Assembly (NCBI GenBank): GCA_045532295.1
Contig: JAZSFP010000002.1
Coordinates: forward strand, 84,135-148,134
DNA: 64,000 nt
Source: UBA10677 sp045532295
Lineage (GTDB): Bacteria > Bacillota > Clostridia > Christensenellales > Pumilibacteraceae
Reading direction: 5' to 3'
In this document: positions 42,594-50,294 of the stretch, one piece after another
Position numbering within the stretch: the stretch's first letter is position 1
How the letters are laid out: every line of letters starts with the position of its first letter
Position numbers and translations under genes: made by a program
Notes under the pieces: generated by a model
What the model was told of the DNA's origin: nothing
The model's input: the letters and a program-made list of their open reading frames with translations, nothing else
Databases searched by the model: none

Positions 42594-43517
42594 TTAATAC
42601 TCTACCGTGGGGATTTTTTCTATCAACCACTTAAGCGTCATTATTACCGGTACGCCTACTGCGGTAAATATTAGACCCGTTGCCGCTACTTCGTTATACG
42701 CGCCTACGCCTTGATACGCTATCTTGTCGAATATCCAGTATCCTATCGTCATCGTCTTGTAGTTTCCTTTCGTAAACAACAGTATCGGTCCGCCTGCTCC
42801 GAATATTCCCGTCAAACTAAGTATTATTATAGTCGACATCGTGCTCCATACTAACGGTATTATTATGTAAATGAATTCTTGAAAGGAGTTTATTCCGTCA
42901 AGCCTTGCGCTCTCAAGTACGTCTACCGGTATTCTCGCTAGCGCTCCTCCAAACAATAACATATTCCCTGCCCAGCCAAGCCATACCGTGTAAAATAGTA
43001 TAGTCCAAGTCGCATAATCTGAGTTCGCTAAAAACTCGGGTACGGGGTCTACTCCCATCGACGATAACAGTACTCCTATCGGTCCTGCAGGTGAAATGAA
43101 ATTCGAGAACATATTCGCTATCGCTACTCCGCTTATGATACCGGGCAAATAAAAGATTATTTGAAAACCCCTGTAAAACTTTATCTTTTTGTACATAAAG
43201 TACGCAATAAGAAGTTGAAACGGTATCATCACCATATCTTTTATAAAGTAAATGAGCGTGTTCTTCATTCCTATTACGATATCTGAGCCCCCGTCCATTA
43301 TGTTCTTTAACGCGTCTTGCATACTGAACATCGACCACTCGCCCGTCGGTAACTGAAACGCCATCAATATTGAGTTGACGTTTACTATTAACCAAAACAC
43401 TATCCAGTGAATTATGGGTATCGCTAGCATTACTATTACGAACGCCGTGTCCCATTTGCTCATCCTTTTCTTCTTGTTTAATGGTTGTAACATCTCTTTT
43501 TTCGCCTCTTTTAGCAT
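42594..43517 (-). CDS. ABC transporter permease, CUT1 type (MalF-like)
   Basis: The 307-aa permease has six membrane helices and the EAA-like loop VDVLESARLDGINSFQEFIYIIIPL (about 197-221). It pairs with the MalG-like permease to form the channel. The ATG at 43517 has no evident Shine-Dalgarno. An in-frame ATG at 43493 (MLQPLNKK) has AGAGG upstream, so either may be used. It is the first gene of the lipoprotein/ABC operon and diverges from an AraC-type regulator. Codons are ATA-rich, as in its partner. Confidence 0.9.
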   Translation of the reverse strand: MLKEAKKEMLQPLNKKKRMSKWDTAFVIVMLAIPIIHWIVFWLIVNVNSILMAFQLPTGEWSMFSMQDALKNIMDGGSDIVIGMKNTLIYFIKDMVMIPFQLLIAYFMYKKIKFYRGFQIIFYLPGIISGVAIANMFSNFISPAGPIGVLLSSMGVDPVPEFLANSDYATWTILFYTVWLGWAGNMLLFGGALARIPVDVLESARLDGINSFQEFIYIIIPLVWSTMSTIIILSLTGIFGAGGPILLFTKGNYKTMTIGYWIFDKIAYQGVGAYNEVAATGLIFTAVGVPVIMTLKWLIEKIPTVEY

Positions 43518-43547
43518 TTTAAATTAAGCCATTAGCGTTTGGCTTTT

Positions 43548-43561
43548 TGCAAGCGCTTTTC
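43548..43561. promoter_or_regulatory. LacI/CcpA-type operator candidate in the ABC operon leader
   Basis: TGCAAGCGCTTTTC contains the palindromic core AAGCGCTT. Read on the other strand it matches 12 of 14 cre positions. It lies downstream of the -10 box, where binding would act as a roadblock. It shares TTTGCAAGCG with 27074-27087. Confidence 0.5.
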
Positions 43562-43571
43562 TTCTATTATA

Positions 43572-43601
43572 ATTATATACCGCAACCACTATTTGTCGCA
43601 A
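43572..43601 (-). promoter_or_regulatory. Likely promoter of the ABC/lipoprotein operon
   Basis: In the leftward direction TTGCGA (43596-43601) and TATAAT (43572-43577) are 18 bp apart. The -35 is weak, consistent with activator dependence on the adjacent AraC-type protein. Confidence 0.5.
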
Positions 43602-43643
43602 TAAAATTATTTACGCAAAACATAACAAAATTAAACAAATGCT

Positions 43644-43671
43644 TGCTTTTTTCTCTCCTTTATGGTAGAAT
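43644..43671 (+). promoter_or_regulatory. Likely promoter of the AraC-type regulator gene
   Basis: TTGCTT (43644-43649) and TAGAAT (43666-43671) are 16 bp apart. AAGGAGG and the ATG at 43692 follow closely. Confidence 0.5.
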
Positions 43672-43691
43672 ATTATCATAAGGAGGTCGTT

Positions 43692-44576
43692 ATGGGTAAA
43701 TTTTATCATATTGAACCAAGGCTTAAGTCGATTATTTCGGGGAAACTTGAATCTCCTATTCTTTTCTTTATGTTTGAAGAGCCTCACGCTCCCATAAAAA
43801 AGTTCGATCTGCACAGCCACGAGTTCACGGAAATCTTTTATATCACGGGTGGCAAGGGCATTATGCACTATGAAAACGGCTCGCATCTTCTTTCGCCCGG
43901 CGACGTAGTGGTTATTAATAAGGAGGTTCTTCACGTTGAGCACTCTCTCGAAAACGATAACCGCCTTACCTATTTTACGCTTACCATTGACGAATCTTTT
44001 CCTTTTAATTCTTCGGGCACGGAAAAAGTGGAGAAACTGCACTTCTCCACTCTTGACAAACCCTTTATTAAAAACGCGCTCGAGGCAATTCACGACGAAC
44101 TCGTTAACAAAAGCGAATACTACGAAGTAACCGTTCGCGCGCTTTTAACCTATCTTGAAATTGAGTTTGCGCGCATTGCTCAAGTTAAACCTCTCGTTGT
44201 AGAGAAAGACCAGTCTACCATTTATGATATACCTTCGGTGCGCGATTACATTACTAATAACTACGCGCTTGACGTTAGACTAAAAGACCTCGCTAAAATG
44301 GCGTATATGAGCGAGGTTCATCTTATAAATAGTTTTAAAAAGGCGTACGGTATTTCGCCTATTCAGTTTCTTATTAACGAAAGAATTAAAAACGCGAAGT
44401 TCTTACTTCGAAACACTATTGACAGTATTACTAATATTGCTCTTGCAGTTGGATACAACGACCCCGTTTACTTTTCCAAAATCTTCCACAAAAACACTGG
44501 GCAAACGCCGTCAAAGTATCGTCAATTAATCAAGTGTTCTCCGCCTACGCCCGAGCAATATACTTACGAAGATTAA
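43692..44576 (+). CDS. AraC-family transcriptional regulator with cupin sensor
   Basis: The 294-aa protein has an N-terminal cupin sensor (FDLHSHEFTEIFYITGGKG and GDVVVINKEVLHVEH) and a C-terminal pair of helix-turn-helix motifs (LKDLAKMAYMSEVHLINSFK and ALAVGYNDPVYFSKIFHKNTGQTPSKY). It probably binds a sugar and activates the divergent ABC/lipoprotein operon. ATG 43692 is chosen over 43662 because AGGAGG precedes it by seven bases and the chain then begins MGKFYHIEP. This places the control gene at the head of the glycan locus, the usual arrangement in Bacillota. Confidence 0.9.
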   Translation: MGKFYHIEPRLKSIISGKLESPILFFMFEEPHAPIKKFDLHSHEFTEIFYITGGKGIMHYENGSHLLSPGDVVVINKEVLHVEHSLENDNRLTYFTLTIDESFPFNSSGTEKVEKLHFSTLDKPFIKNALEAIHDELVNKSEYYEVTVRALLTYLEIEFARIAQVKPLVVEKDQSTIYDIPSVRDYITNNYALDVRLKDLAKMAYMSEVHLINSFKKAYGISPIQFLINERIKNAKFLLRNTIDSITNIALAVGYNDPVYFSKIFHKNTGQTPSKYRQLIKCSPPTPEQYTYED

Positions 44577-44612
44577 CGCGTTTTGTCACAAAAAAAGCAA
44601 TACGTATATAAA

Positions 44613-44642
44613 AATTCGCTCCATTTTCTTGTGGAGCGAATT
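44613..44642. terminator. Bidirectional terminator between AraC and Ddh genes
   Basis: A perfect 11-bp stem (AATTCGCTCCA with TGGAGCGAATT) with an 8-base loop lies between the convergent genes. Confidence 0.8.
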
Positions 44643-44647
44643 CATTT

Positions 44648-45631
44648 TTATAATAATTTTTTACGAAGTTCTTCGGGGGAAACTGCGCTTAAATACGACG
44701 GGGGAATATCGAAAAGAGTTCTACAACCCGATACTTTTTCTTTATTTAATCTAACCACTGCGCGAGCGCAAGCAACTAAAACGGAGGCGGTAAACTGGGG
44801 ATTAGAGTCAAGTTTTAACGAATACTCGATTATATGTGTATTTTCACCATCTAAGCCCGTTTTACCCGTTCTTATTACGAATCCACCGTGCGGTATTCCG
44901 CCGTGATCACGGTTGAGTTCTTCTTGGCTTATAAAGTGCACGGTAGTATCGTAGTCGGCAAAGTAATTGGGCATTTCTTTAATTTCCTTCTCTATTGCCT
45001 CTTTGTCTGCGCCCTCTTCCGCCACTACGTAGCACACTCTCGTATGCTTTTGACGAGCGGTAAGCGTGGGGTTTTTGCCACTTCTAACCTCTTCAAGCGC
45101 CTCTTCAACGGGTACGGTGTACTGTTTGCCGTCCTTAACGCCCTTTACTCTGCGAATAGCGTCGGAGTGACCTTGGCTTACGCCCTTACCCCAAAAGGTA
45201 TAATCGTTTCCGTCGGGAAGAATTGCCGAGCCGTAAAGACGGGCTATTGAGAACATACCGGGGTCCCAACCAACCGATATTGCGCCTACTTTTCCGCCCT
45301 CTTTTGCGGATTTATCTACCTTTTCAAAGTGTTCAGGAATACGAGCGTGCGTATCAAAACTGTCTACTACATTGAAGTATTTTGCGAGCATAGGCGTTTG
45401 GACGGGAAGGTCGGTTGCGCTACCACCACAGATTATCATTACGTCAATCTCGTCCGTCATTTTAAGGGCGTCGTCCGCTAAAAATACTTTTGCGCCCGTA
45501 AGCGTTTTGACGGTTTCGGGAGGACGGCGAGTGAAAACTCCCACTAAAGTGAGGTCGGGGTTTTGTTTAATTGCGCACTCAACGCCTTTTCCGAGGTTGC
45601 CATAGCCGTAAATTCCAACGCGTATACTCAT
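44648..45631 (-). CDS. ddh: meso-Diaminopimelate D-dehydrogenase
   Basis: Ddh makes meso-diaminopimelate from tetrahydrodipicolinate with NADPH and ammonia in a single step, feeding lysine and peptidoglycan synthesis. The 327-aa protein has the N-terminal Rossmann IRVGIYGYGNLGKGVECAI, GVFTRRPP, VVDSFDTHARIPEHFE, SVGWDPGMFSI and FWGKGVSQGHSDAIRR, all strongly typical. Length matches (about 325). It has its own consensus promoter at 45660-45688. It implies a DAP-containing wall. Confidence 0.95.
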   Translation of the reverse strand: MSIRVGIYGYGNLGKGVECAIKQNPDLTLVGVFTRRPPETVKTLTGAKVFLADDALKMTDEIDVMIICGGSATDLPVQTPMLAKYFNVVDSFDTHARIPEHFEKVDKSAKEGGKVGAISVGWDPGMFSIARLYGSAILPDGNDYTFWGKGVSQGHSDAIRRVKGVKDGKQYTVPVEEALEEVRSGKNPTLTARQKHTRVCYVVAEEGADKEAIEKEIKEMPNYFADYDTTVHFISQEELNRDHGGIPHGGFVIRTGKTGLDGENTHIIEYSLKLDSNPQFTASVLVACARAVVRLNKEKVSGCRTLFDIPPSYLSAVSPEELRKKLL

Positions 45632-45659
45632 AATAGTTGCTCCTTAATTTATATGCTTT

Positions 45660-45688
45660 ATTATACTCTTTCACTATAATCTTGTCAA
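45660..45688 (-). promoter_or_regulatory. Consensus promoter of ddh
   Basis: In the leftward direction TTGACA (45683-45688) and TATAAT (45660-45665) are 17 bp apart. AAGGAGC follows. Confidence 0.85.
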
Positions 45689-45702
45689 TTAAATTTAGAT
45701 AA

Positions 45703-47370
45703 TCACAAGTTGTTAAAGTCCGTACCACAGTCGTATCCGTCGTAGTCGCACTCCTTTGCATCCATTATTCCCGTTTGCTTTGCAACACTTATCGAAGTAT
45801 AGCGCAAGAACAGTTTTTCGTAGATTTCTGCGTAGTCGGGATTAGGAATATACTCGGTTTCAATCTCACTTTTCATATTCTCAATCGCCTCGTAAATACT
45901 ATCGTATCCGCCCTTGCTCTTACCTGCTGCGGTTGCTCCAAAGATTGCTGAGCCAAGCGCAACTGCTTGGTTAGAGCGCACTACTTTAATAGGCTTTTGG
46001 AGAACGTCGGCGTAAACTTGCATTACGAAGGGGTTCTTTTTTGCTATTCCTCCGCAAGCGTAGATTTCGTTTACTTCGCCTTCGAAAAGATCAACGATAG
46101 TTTTCGTTCCAAACGCAGTTCCTTCAATAAACGCGCGGTAAATATCTTCTACTTTCGTTCTGAGCGTAAGTCCGTCAATCGTAGCGTTTAAGTCTGCGCG
46201 ATCAACGGGCGTTCTTACTCCGTTAAGCCAGTCGAGAGCCACTACGCCGTCTGCTTTCGGGGGATTATTTTCTATAAGCGAAGTGAGGTACTCGTGGATA
46301 TTCATACCCTTTTCCTTCGCTATTTTTTCGTATTTTGCAGGCGTAAGTTCGTCTACTACCCAACTAAAGCAATCGCCAACGGAGGCTTGTCCACCCTCCG
46401 TACAGTAAAAGCCCTCAATAATACCGTCTTTAACTTCTCCGCTTATGCCCTCGATACTTTTTCGCTCGGAAGTAATGGTAATGTGGCAGGTACTCGTGCC
46501 CATTATCATTAACATTTTGCCTTCTTCGTTAAAGCCTGCCGAAGGTAGCGCGGTATGCGCGTCAATAGTGGATACGGCTACTGCGGTGTCTGTACTAAGT
46601 CCAAGTCTTTCCGCCCACTCTTTGGTAAGATTGCCCGCTTTGTTGCCCGTAAGCATTACTTTTCCTCGCATTTTATCCTGGGTTACAGTTGCGAACTTTG
46701 GATGAACGGCTTTCAAAAACTCGTTGTTTACATAGCCCTTTTCGGTATCGTAGAACGCTTTAAATCCGGCGTTACAAGCGCTACGGACTAAATTTCCCGT
46801 TAAAATATAGGTTATGTAGTCGCCTGCCTCTAAGATTAGGTCTGCGCTTTCATACACTTTCGGGGCTTTTTCTATCGTTTCTAAGAGTTTAGGAAGGAAA
46901 AATTCGCAGGATATTTTACCGCCGTACGTTTCCACGAACTCGGGCGCGTACTCTTCCATTGCTTTATTTATGCGTTCGGTTTCTTCAACGGGCGAATGGT
47001 GTTTCCACATTTTTACGAACGCGTGAGGCTCGCGAGCGAACTCGTCAGTAAGGCAGAGGGGCGTTCCGTCCTCTTTTATGGGAAGGGTAGTACAAGAAGT
47101 AAAGTCTACGCCTATGCCGATAACGGAATTTTTATCTACCCCGCTCGCTTTCATTACGCTTTTAATCGTTTGCTCCATACCGTCGATATAGTCTTGGGGG
47201 TGTTGGAGCGCGAAAAGCGGAGGCAAAACCTCGCCTGTTGGGAGCGTTTCGCTCATTACTCCGTGGGGATATTCGTAAACTGCGGTTGCAACCTCTTTGC
47301 CCGTTGCCGTTTCTACTAATAGAGCGCGAACGGAAAGCGTACCGTAGTCAAGTCCTATAGTGTATTTCAT
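45703..47370 (-). CDS. araB: Ribulokinase
   Basis: AraB phosphorylates L-ribulose (and related ketopentoses) with ATP. The 555-aa FGGY-family kinase begins MKYTIGLDYGTLSVRALLVE and carries GIGVDFTSCTTLPI, SACNAGFKAFY and the C-terminal GGIAKKNPFVMQVYADVL. The long form (about 550 aa) with the HPQDYIDGMEQTI segment matches the AraB branch more than xylulokinase. No araA, araD or transporter is adjacent. It lies 13 bases after a sialidase-fold protein gene and shares its promoter. The two-gene unit is unusual for pentose catabolism, so the link is open. Confidence 0.9.
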   Translation of the reverse strand: MKYTIGLDYGTLSVRALLVETATGKEVATAVYEYPHGVMSETLPTGEVLPPLFALQHPQDYIDGMEQTIKSVMKASGVDKNSVIGIGVDFTSCTTLPIKEDGTPLCLTDEFAREPHAFVKMWKHHSPVEETERINKAMEEYAPEFVETYGGKISCEFFLPKLLETIEKAPKVYESADLILEAGDYITYILTGNLVRSACNAGFKAFYDTEKGYVNNEFLKAVHPKFATVTQDKMRGKVMLTGNKAGNLTKEWAERLGLSTDTAVAVSTIDAHTALPSAGFNEEGKMLMIMGTSTCHITITSERKSIEGISGEVKDGIIEGFYCTEGGQASVGDCFSWVVDELTPAKYEKIAKEKGMNIHEYLTSLIENNPPKADGVVALDWLNGVRTPVDRADLNATIDGLTLRTKVEDIYRAFIEGTAFGTKTIVDLFEGEVNEIYACGGIAKKNPFVMQVYADVLQKPIKVVRSNQAVALGSAIFGATAAGKSKGGYDSIYEAIENMKSEIETEYIPNPDYAEIYEKLFLRYTSISVAKQTGIMDAKECDYDGYDCGTDFNNL

Positions 47371-47383
47371 CTTTTTCTCCTAA

Positions 47384-48688
47384 TTAATCAATACTGTATT
47401 CTTTAAATACTATTGCGTTGGAATCGTGGAAAGTGTGCGCGCCGTTCAAAGCAATACGAAGTACGGTTTTGAACTTGCCGTCTTCGTAGACGAAACTTGG
47501 GTACTGAACGCCGTTAGTTTCGGGATCAAGACCTTCTATATCTTCAAGCGTTTTTATAGTTTCCCACTCTTCAAGGTTTTTTGAGCGAGCGAGAATTATT
47601 TTACTACGGGGATAGCAAGTGGTGTTGCCCATTGCGTAATAATAATCGTCCACCTTCGTTATATAGAATTTGCACCAACCGAAGTCGCAATCAACGATTT
47701 TGTGGAATTCGTAACGGTTTTCTTCGAGGTTGAGTTTAACCATAAGCGCTCTTTTATATGCAAAACGATAAAGAGCGTATAATTCGCCGTCGCGCTCAAT
47801 GATATTTCCCTCTTCTGCGTAACGAAAAGTTTGGGCTCCACCCCACTCGTACTCAACGACGAAGGGCTCAGAAACGCTCCAAGCGTCGTAGTCGGTTACT
47901 TCCTTATTTAAGTCAAGCGTAAAGTAAATCAATTCTCTGCCGTTATGACCACGCTCGCTTTGAGTGAGGGCAAAGTAGAGTTTATTGTCCTTATAAGCGT
48001 AAGGAGTAGGCGTGTTTGCTACCCAAAATCCACTCGCGCCGTCGCAATGCTTAATAATAGTAGGAGTTGACCAGTTCTCACCGTCCTCGCTACTCGACAC
48101 GAGAAGGCTTTCAAATTCGCCACTGTTTGCTATGATGCAAAGTTTATCTTGAGCCACGAATAGTTTTCCCCAAAAACAAGGAACAAGGTCGGTAACGTAC
48201 TGCCAAGTTTTACCCTCGTCGGTTGAGCGGTAAAGGAAAGAAAGGTTCATCTTTCCCTTTTGTTCAGCGCCACGGAAAACGTCCGTACTAACGTAAAGTG
48301 CGTCCTTAAAACGAACGATAGAGGGCGAGGCAACGTATCGTCCACTGTTTGCGTACGCTAAGTCGTCAACGTGAAGATGCGTTATAACTTTTCCAAGATA
48401 GTTGCCAGTAGTAAAAAGGCGTTTTATGGACGAGCCTTGCTCGTTTTCTACCGTTACTTGATATGTTTTTTCACTTTCAAGACCGTCAATTCGTACGAAA
48501 TTTCCGCATACGGTTTGCTTTTTTACTTCATTATAGCCGTCAAAAATGCGAACGGTAAACTCGCCATTTCCAAGCCACTCAAGTTCAACGGAACTCTTAT
48601 CGGGGGAAATTCTAACGATATAAACTGGACGCTCGTTGCCGTATACTACGTAAGGCTTATGCGAGAATTGTTCACCTTTAACTGCCAT
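47384..48688 (-). CDS. Sialidase-fold (BNR/Asp-box) protein
   Basis: The 434-aa protein starts with an Ig/fibronectin-like segment (about residues 15-95). A region of repeated short strands follows with one clear Asp box (RSTDEGKTW) and a degenerate one (SSEDGENWS), typical of six-bladed propellers of exo-sialidase type. No signal peptide is seen, so it is cytoplasmic. The residues needed to call it a sialidase (the Arg triad, Tyr/Glu pair) cannot be placed confidently; other glycosidase families share the fold. The frame opens with a GTG at 48697, but AAGGAG places the start at ATG 48688. It is cotranscribed with araB. Confidence 0.72.
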   Translation of the reverse strand: MAVKGEQFSHKPYVVYGNERPVYIVRISPDKSSVELEWLGNGEFTVRIFDGYNEVKKQTVCGNFVRIDGLESEKTYQVTVENEQGSSIKRLFTTGNYLGKVITHLHVDDLAYANSGRYVASPSIVRFKDALYVSTDVFRGAEQKGKMNLSFLYRSTDEGKTWQYVTDLVPCFWGKLFVAQDKLCIIANSGEFESLLVSSSEDGENWSTPTIIKHCDGASGFWVANTPTPYAYKDNKLYFALTQSERGHNGRELIYFTLDLNKEVTDYDAWSVSEPFVVEYEWGGAQTFRYAEEGNIIERDGELYALYRFAYKRALMVKLNLEENRYEFHKIVDCDFGWCKFYITKVDDYYYAMGNTTCYPRSKIILARSKNLEEWETIKTLEDIEGLDPETNGVQYPSFVYEDGKFKTVLRIALNGAHTFHDSNAIVFKEYSID

Positions 48689-48703
48689 ATTTTTCACTCC
48701 TTC

Positions 48704-48717
48704 AGTAAATATTTACT
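48704..48717. promoter_or_regulatory. 14-bp palindrome in the leader of the propeller-araB operon
   Basis: AGTAAATATTTACT is a perfect 14-bp palindrome just downstream of the -10 box, a likely repressor site. Confidence 0.45.
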
Positions 48718-48725
48718 ATATACAT

Positions 48726-48754
48726 ATTATATCAATATACGCGCAATTTGTCAA
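48726..48754 (-). promoter_or_regulatory. Consensus promoter of the propeller-araB operon
   Basis: In the leftward direction TTGACA (48749-48754) and TATAAT (48726-48731) are 17 bp apart. Confidence 0.85.
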
Positions 48755-48826
48755 TTATAGATATGGTAAAAATAAGAAAAAATGCATCTCGTTATGAAAT
48801 GCATTTCGTCTTTTGTATGGACAAAA

Positions 48827-48847
48827 AGGAAAGGGGTTGCCTTTCCT
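48827..48847 (-). terminator. Terminator of the SipW operon
   Basis: An 8-bp perfect stem (AGGAAAGG with CCTTTCCT) with a 5-base loop is followed by five T in the leftward direction. It lies 24 bases beyond the stop at 48872. Confidence 0.8.
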
Positions 48848-48871
48848 AAAAGTCTGTCTGCTAAATCGCTA

Positions 48872-49477
48872 TTACGCTAACTGAGTTGCGTAAACGTAGA
48901 TATCGAAACTTACGTTCTTCTTCATTACTTCGTTAAGGGCAAGTTGCTCTTGCTCGTTAGTAGCATCCTTAAACTTAACGGATACGGTGAAGGAAGACTT
49001 ATCGCCCGTCTCAACCTCGATGGGAGCGTCCTTTGCAATGGAAAGTCCGGTTGCAGTAGGAGTTCCGCTTTGCGTAAGAGTTCCAGAAGTAAGCGTTACT
49101 TCCAAGAACGACGCAAGGTCTGCGTTGGACGAATCTGCAAGTTTGAGTTCTACGTAGTATTCGTAACCTACGGTACTATCGTTTGCGTGAGCAAGTTCAA
49201 GCGTTGCGGAATAAGTACCGCCGGGAACGATAATAATAGCGCCGTCACTATCCTCGGAACTGAATACGTTGTCGGTAGTGTTGGTGAAATCTTTATCCGT
49301 TACATCTTCGCCGTGAAGATGAGTACGAACGAGACTCATTTGCATATTACCTGCGATAAGGTGACCTTTAACGGTAGCCGTTTGAGTGAAAAGGGCGTAG
49401 GTTCCTACTGCCATAACTGCGAACGAGAGCGCAATTACTACGAACGACATAATTAAGGTTCTTGCTTTCTTAGACAT
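48872..49477 (-). CDS. SipW-dependent TasA/camelysin-like secreted protein
   Basis: The 201-aa protein has a SipW-type signal peptide ending TYALFTQTATVKG. That TYALFT junction is the hallmark of TasA, CotN and camelysin substrates cleaved by the ER-type peptidase. The mature beta-sandwich carries the usual GNMQMSL strand, a proline-containing IIVPGGTYSATLELAHAND segment and a final SVKFKDAT... strand. It should be an extracellular subunit, possibly of a fibre. It is last in the operon that also encodes the peptidase, 33 bases after the proline-rich protein gene. Function in biofilm or adhesion is inferred from the TasA family. Confidence 0.85.
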   Translation of the reverse strand: MSKKARTLIMSFVVIALSFAVMAVGTYALFTQTATVKGHLIAGNMQMSLVRTHLHGEDVTDKDFTNTTDNVFSSEDSDGAIIIVPGGTYSATLELAHANDSTVGYEYYVELKLADSSNADLASFLEVTLTSGTLTQSGTPTATGLSIAKDAPIEVETGDKSSFTVSVKFKDATNEQEQLALNEVMKKNVSFDIYVYATQLA

Positions 49478-49510
49478 TTTTGTTCTCCTAAAAAATTATC
49501 TTTCTTATAT

Positions 49511-50254
49511 TTATTGAGCCTGACGAGCCTGTTTTCTACGCTCGCGAGCCTGTTGACGCTTAAATTCCTTCTCGTCCTCGATTGCCTTTACAGCGATATC
49601 AATACTGTCCTTTGCAATCTGAACTGCGCTTGCATCTAAAACCTTAAGAACGGTGGGCGCAGACTTAATCTTAACCTTGTTCTCTGCAATGTAGTTCTTA
49701 AGATCGGTGTTGGGAAGGAGGAATTCACATACGATTACTCCGCGCTTAATGAGCATACGAACGAGGCGGTTTTTACCAACTTTGTACTCTTCGTAACGCG
49801 CGTTCTTGAAACGACGAGAGCCTTCCTTTGCAGACGCGTACTTAATGATTTCATCATAGTAGGTCTTGAAGTCGGACGAAAGTTCAAGATATTTATCGTC
49901 GATGGTAACGGTCTTATCAGAATTGAAAGATACGTTAGCCTCTTCGGTTGCCGCTACTTCTTCAGTTGCCTCCACTACGGGCTCAACCTTCTCTTCCTCT
50001 ACTACGGGAGCGGGGGTTTCAACCACGGGAGCAGGCGCAGGCGCTTCTACTACGGGAGCAGGAGCGGGAGTTTCAACCGCTACGGGCTGGGGAACAGGTT
50101 GAGGAGCGGGCTGGGGAGCGGGCGCTACTACAATCTGGGTGGGTTCGTTCTTGTTAGAACGGCCGTCTTTAATGATGTCACGGAGTAAAATAAGCATTGC
50201 GAACATTGCAATCAAACTCGTGAACGCCATAAATGCAATAAATACAATTTCCAT
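49511..50254 (-). CDS. Membrane-anchored protein with proline-rich linker, function unknown
   Basis: I do not recognise this 247-aa protein. One N-terminal membrane helix (EIVFIAFMAFTSLIAMFAMLI) is followed by a basic RDIIKDGRSNKN, so the rest is probably cytoplasmic. Next comes a linker of Pro-Ala-Val and Glu repeats (VVAPAPQPAPQPVPQPVA and related, about residues 43-100). A C-terminal folded domain of about 115 residues (KYLELSSDFKTYYDEIIKYA onward, with KRGVIVCEFLLPN) ends in a basic coiled tail. It lies between the peptidase gene and the small substrate gene, which suggests a role in secretion or assembly. Confidence 0.75.
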   Translation of the reverse strand: MEIVFIAFMAFTSLIAMFAMLILLRDIIKDGRSNKNEPTQIVVAPAPQPAPQPVPQPVAVETPAPAPVVEAPAPAPVVETPAPVVEEEKVEPVVEATEEVAATEEANVSFNSDKTVTIDDKYLELSSDFKTYYDEIIKYASAKEGSRRFKNARYEEYKVGKNRLVRMLIKRGVIVCEFLLPNTDLKNYIAENKVKIKSAPTVLKVLDASAVQIAKDSIDIAVKAIEDEKEFKRQQARERRKQARQAQ

Positions 50255-50294
50255 AATGTCTTCTCCTTTACTTTCTACTTAGGTTTGTATTTTA

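Noticed and set aside
47384..48688. Exo-alpha-sialidase
   Set aside because: Only one clear and one degenerate Asp box are seen, and the arginine triad could not be placed. Fold-level naming was kept.
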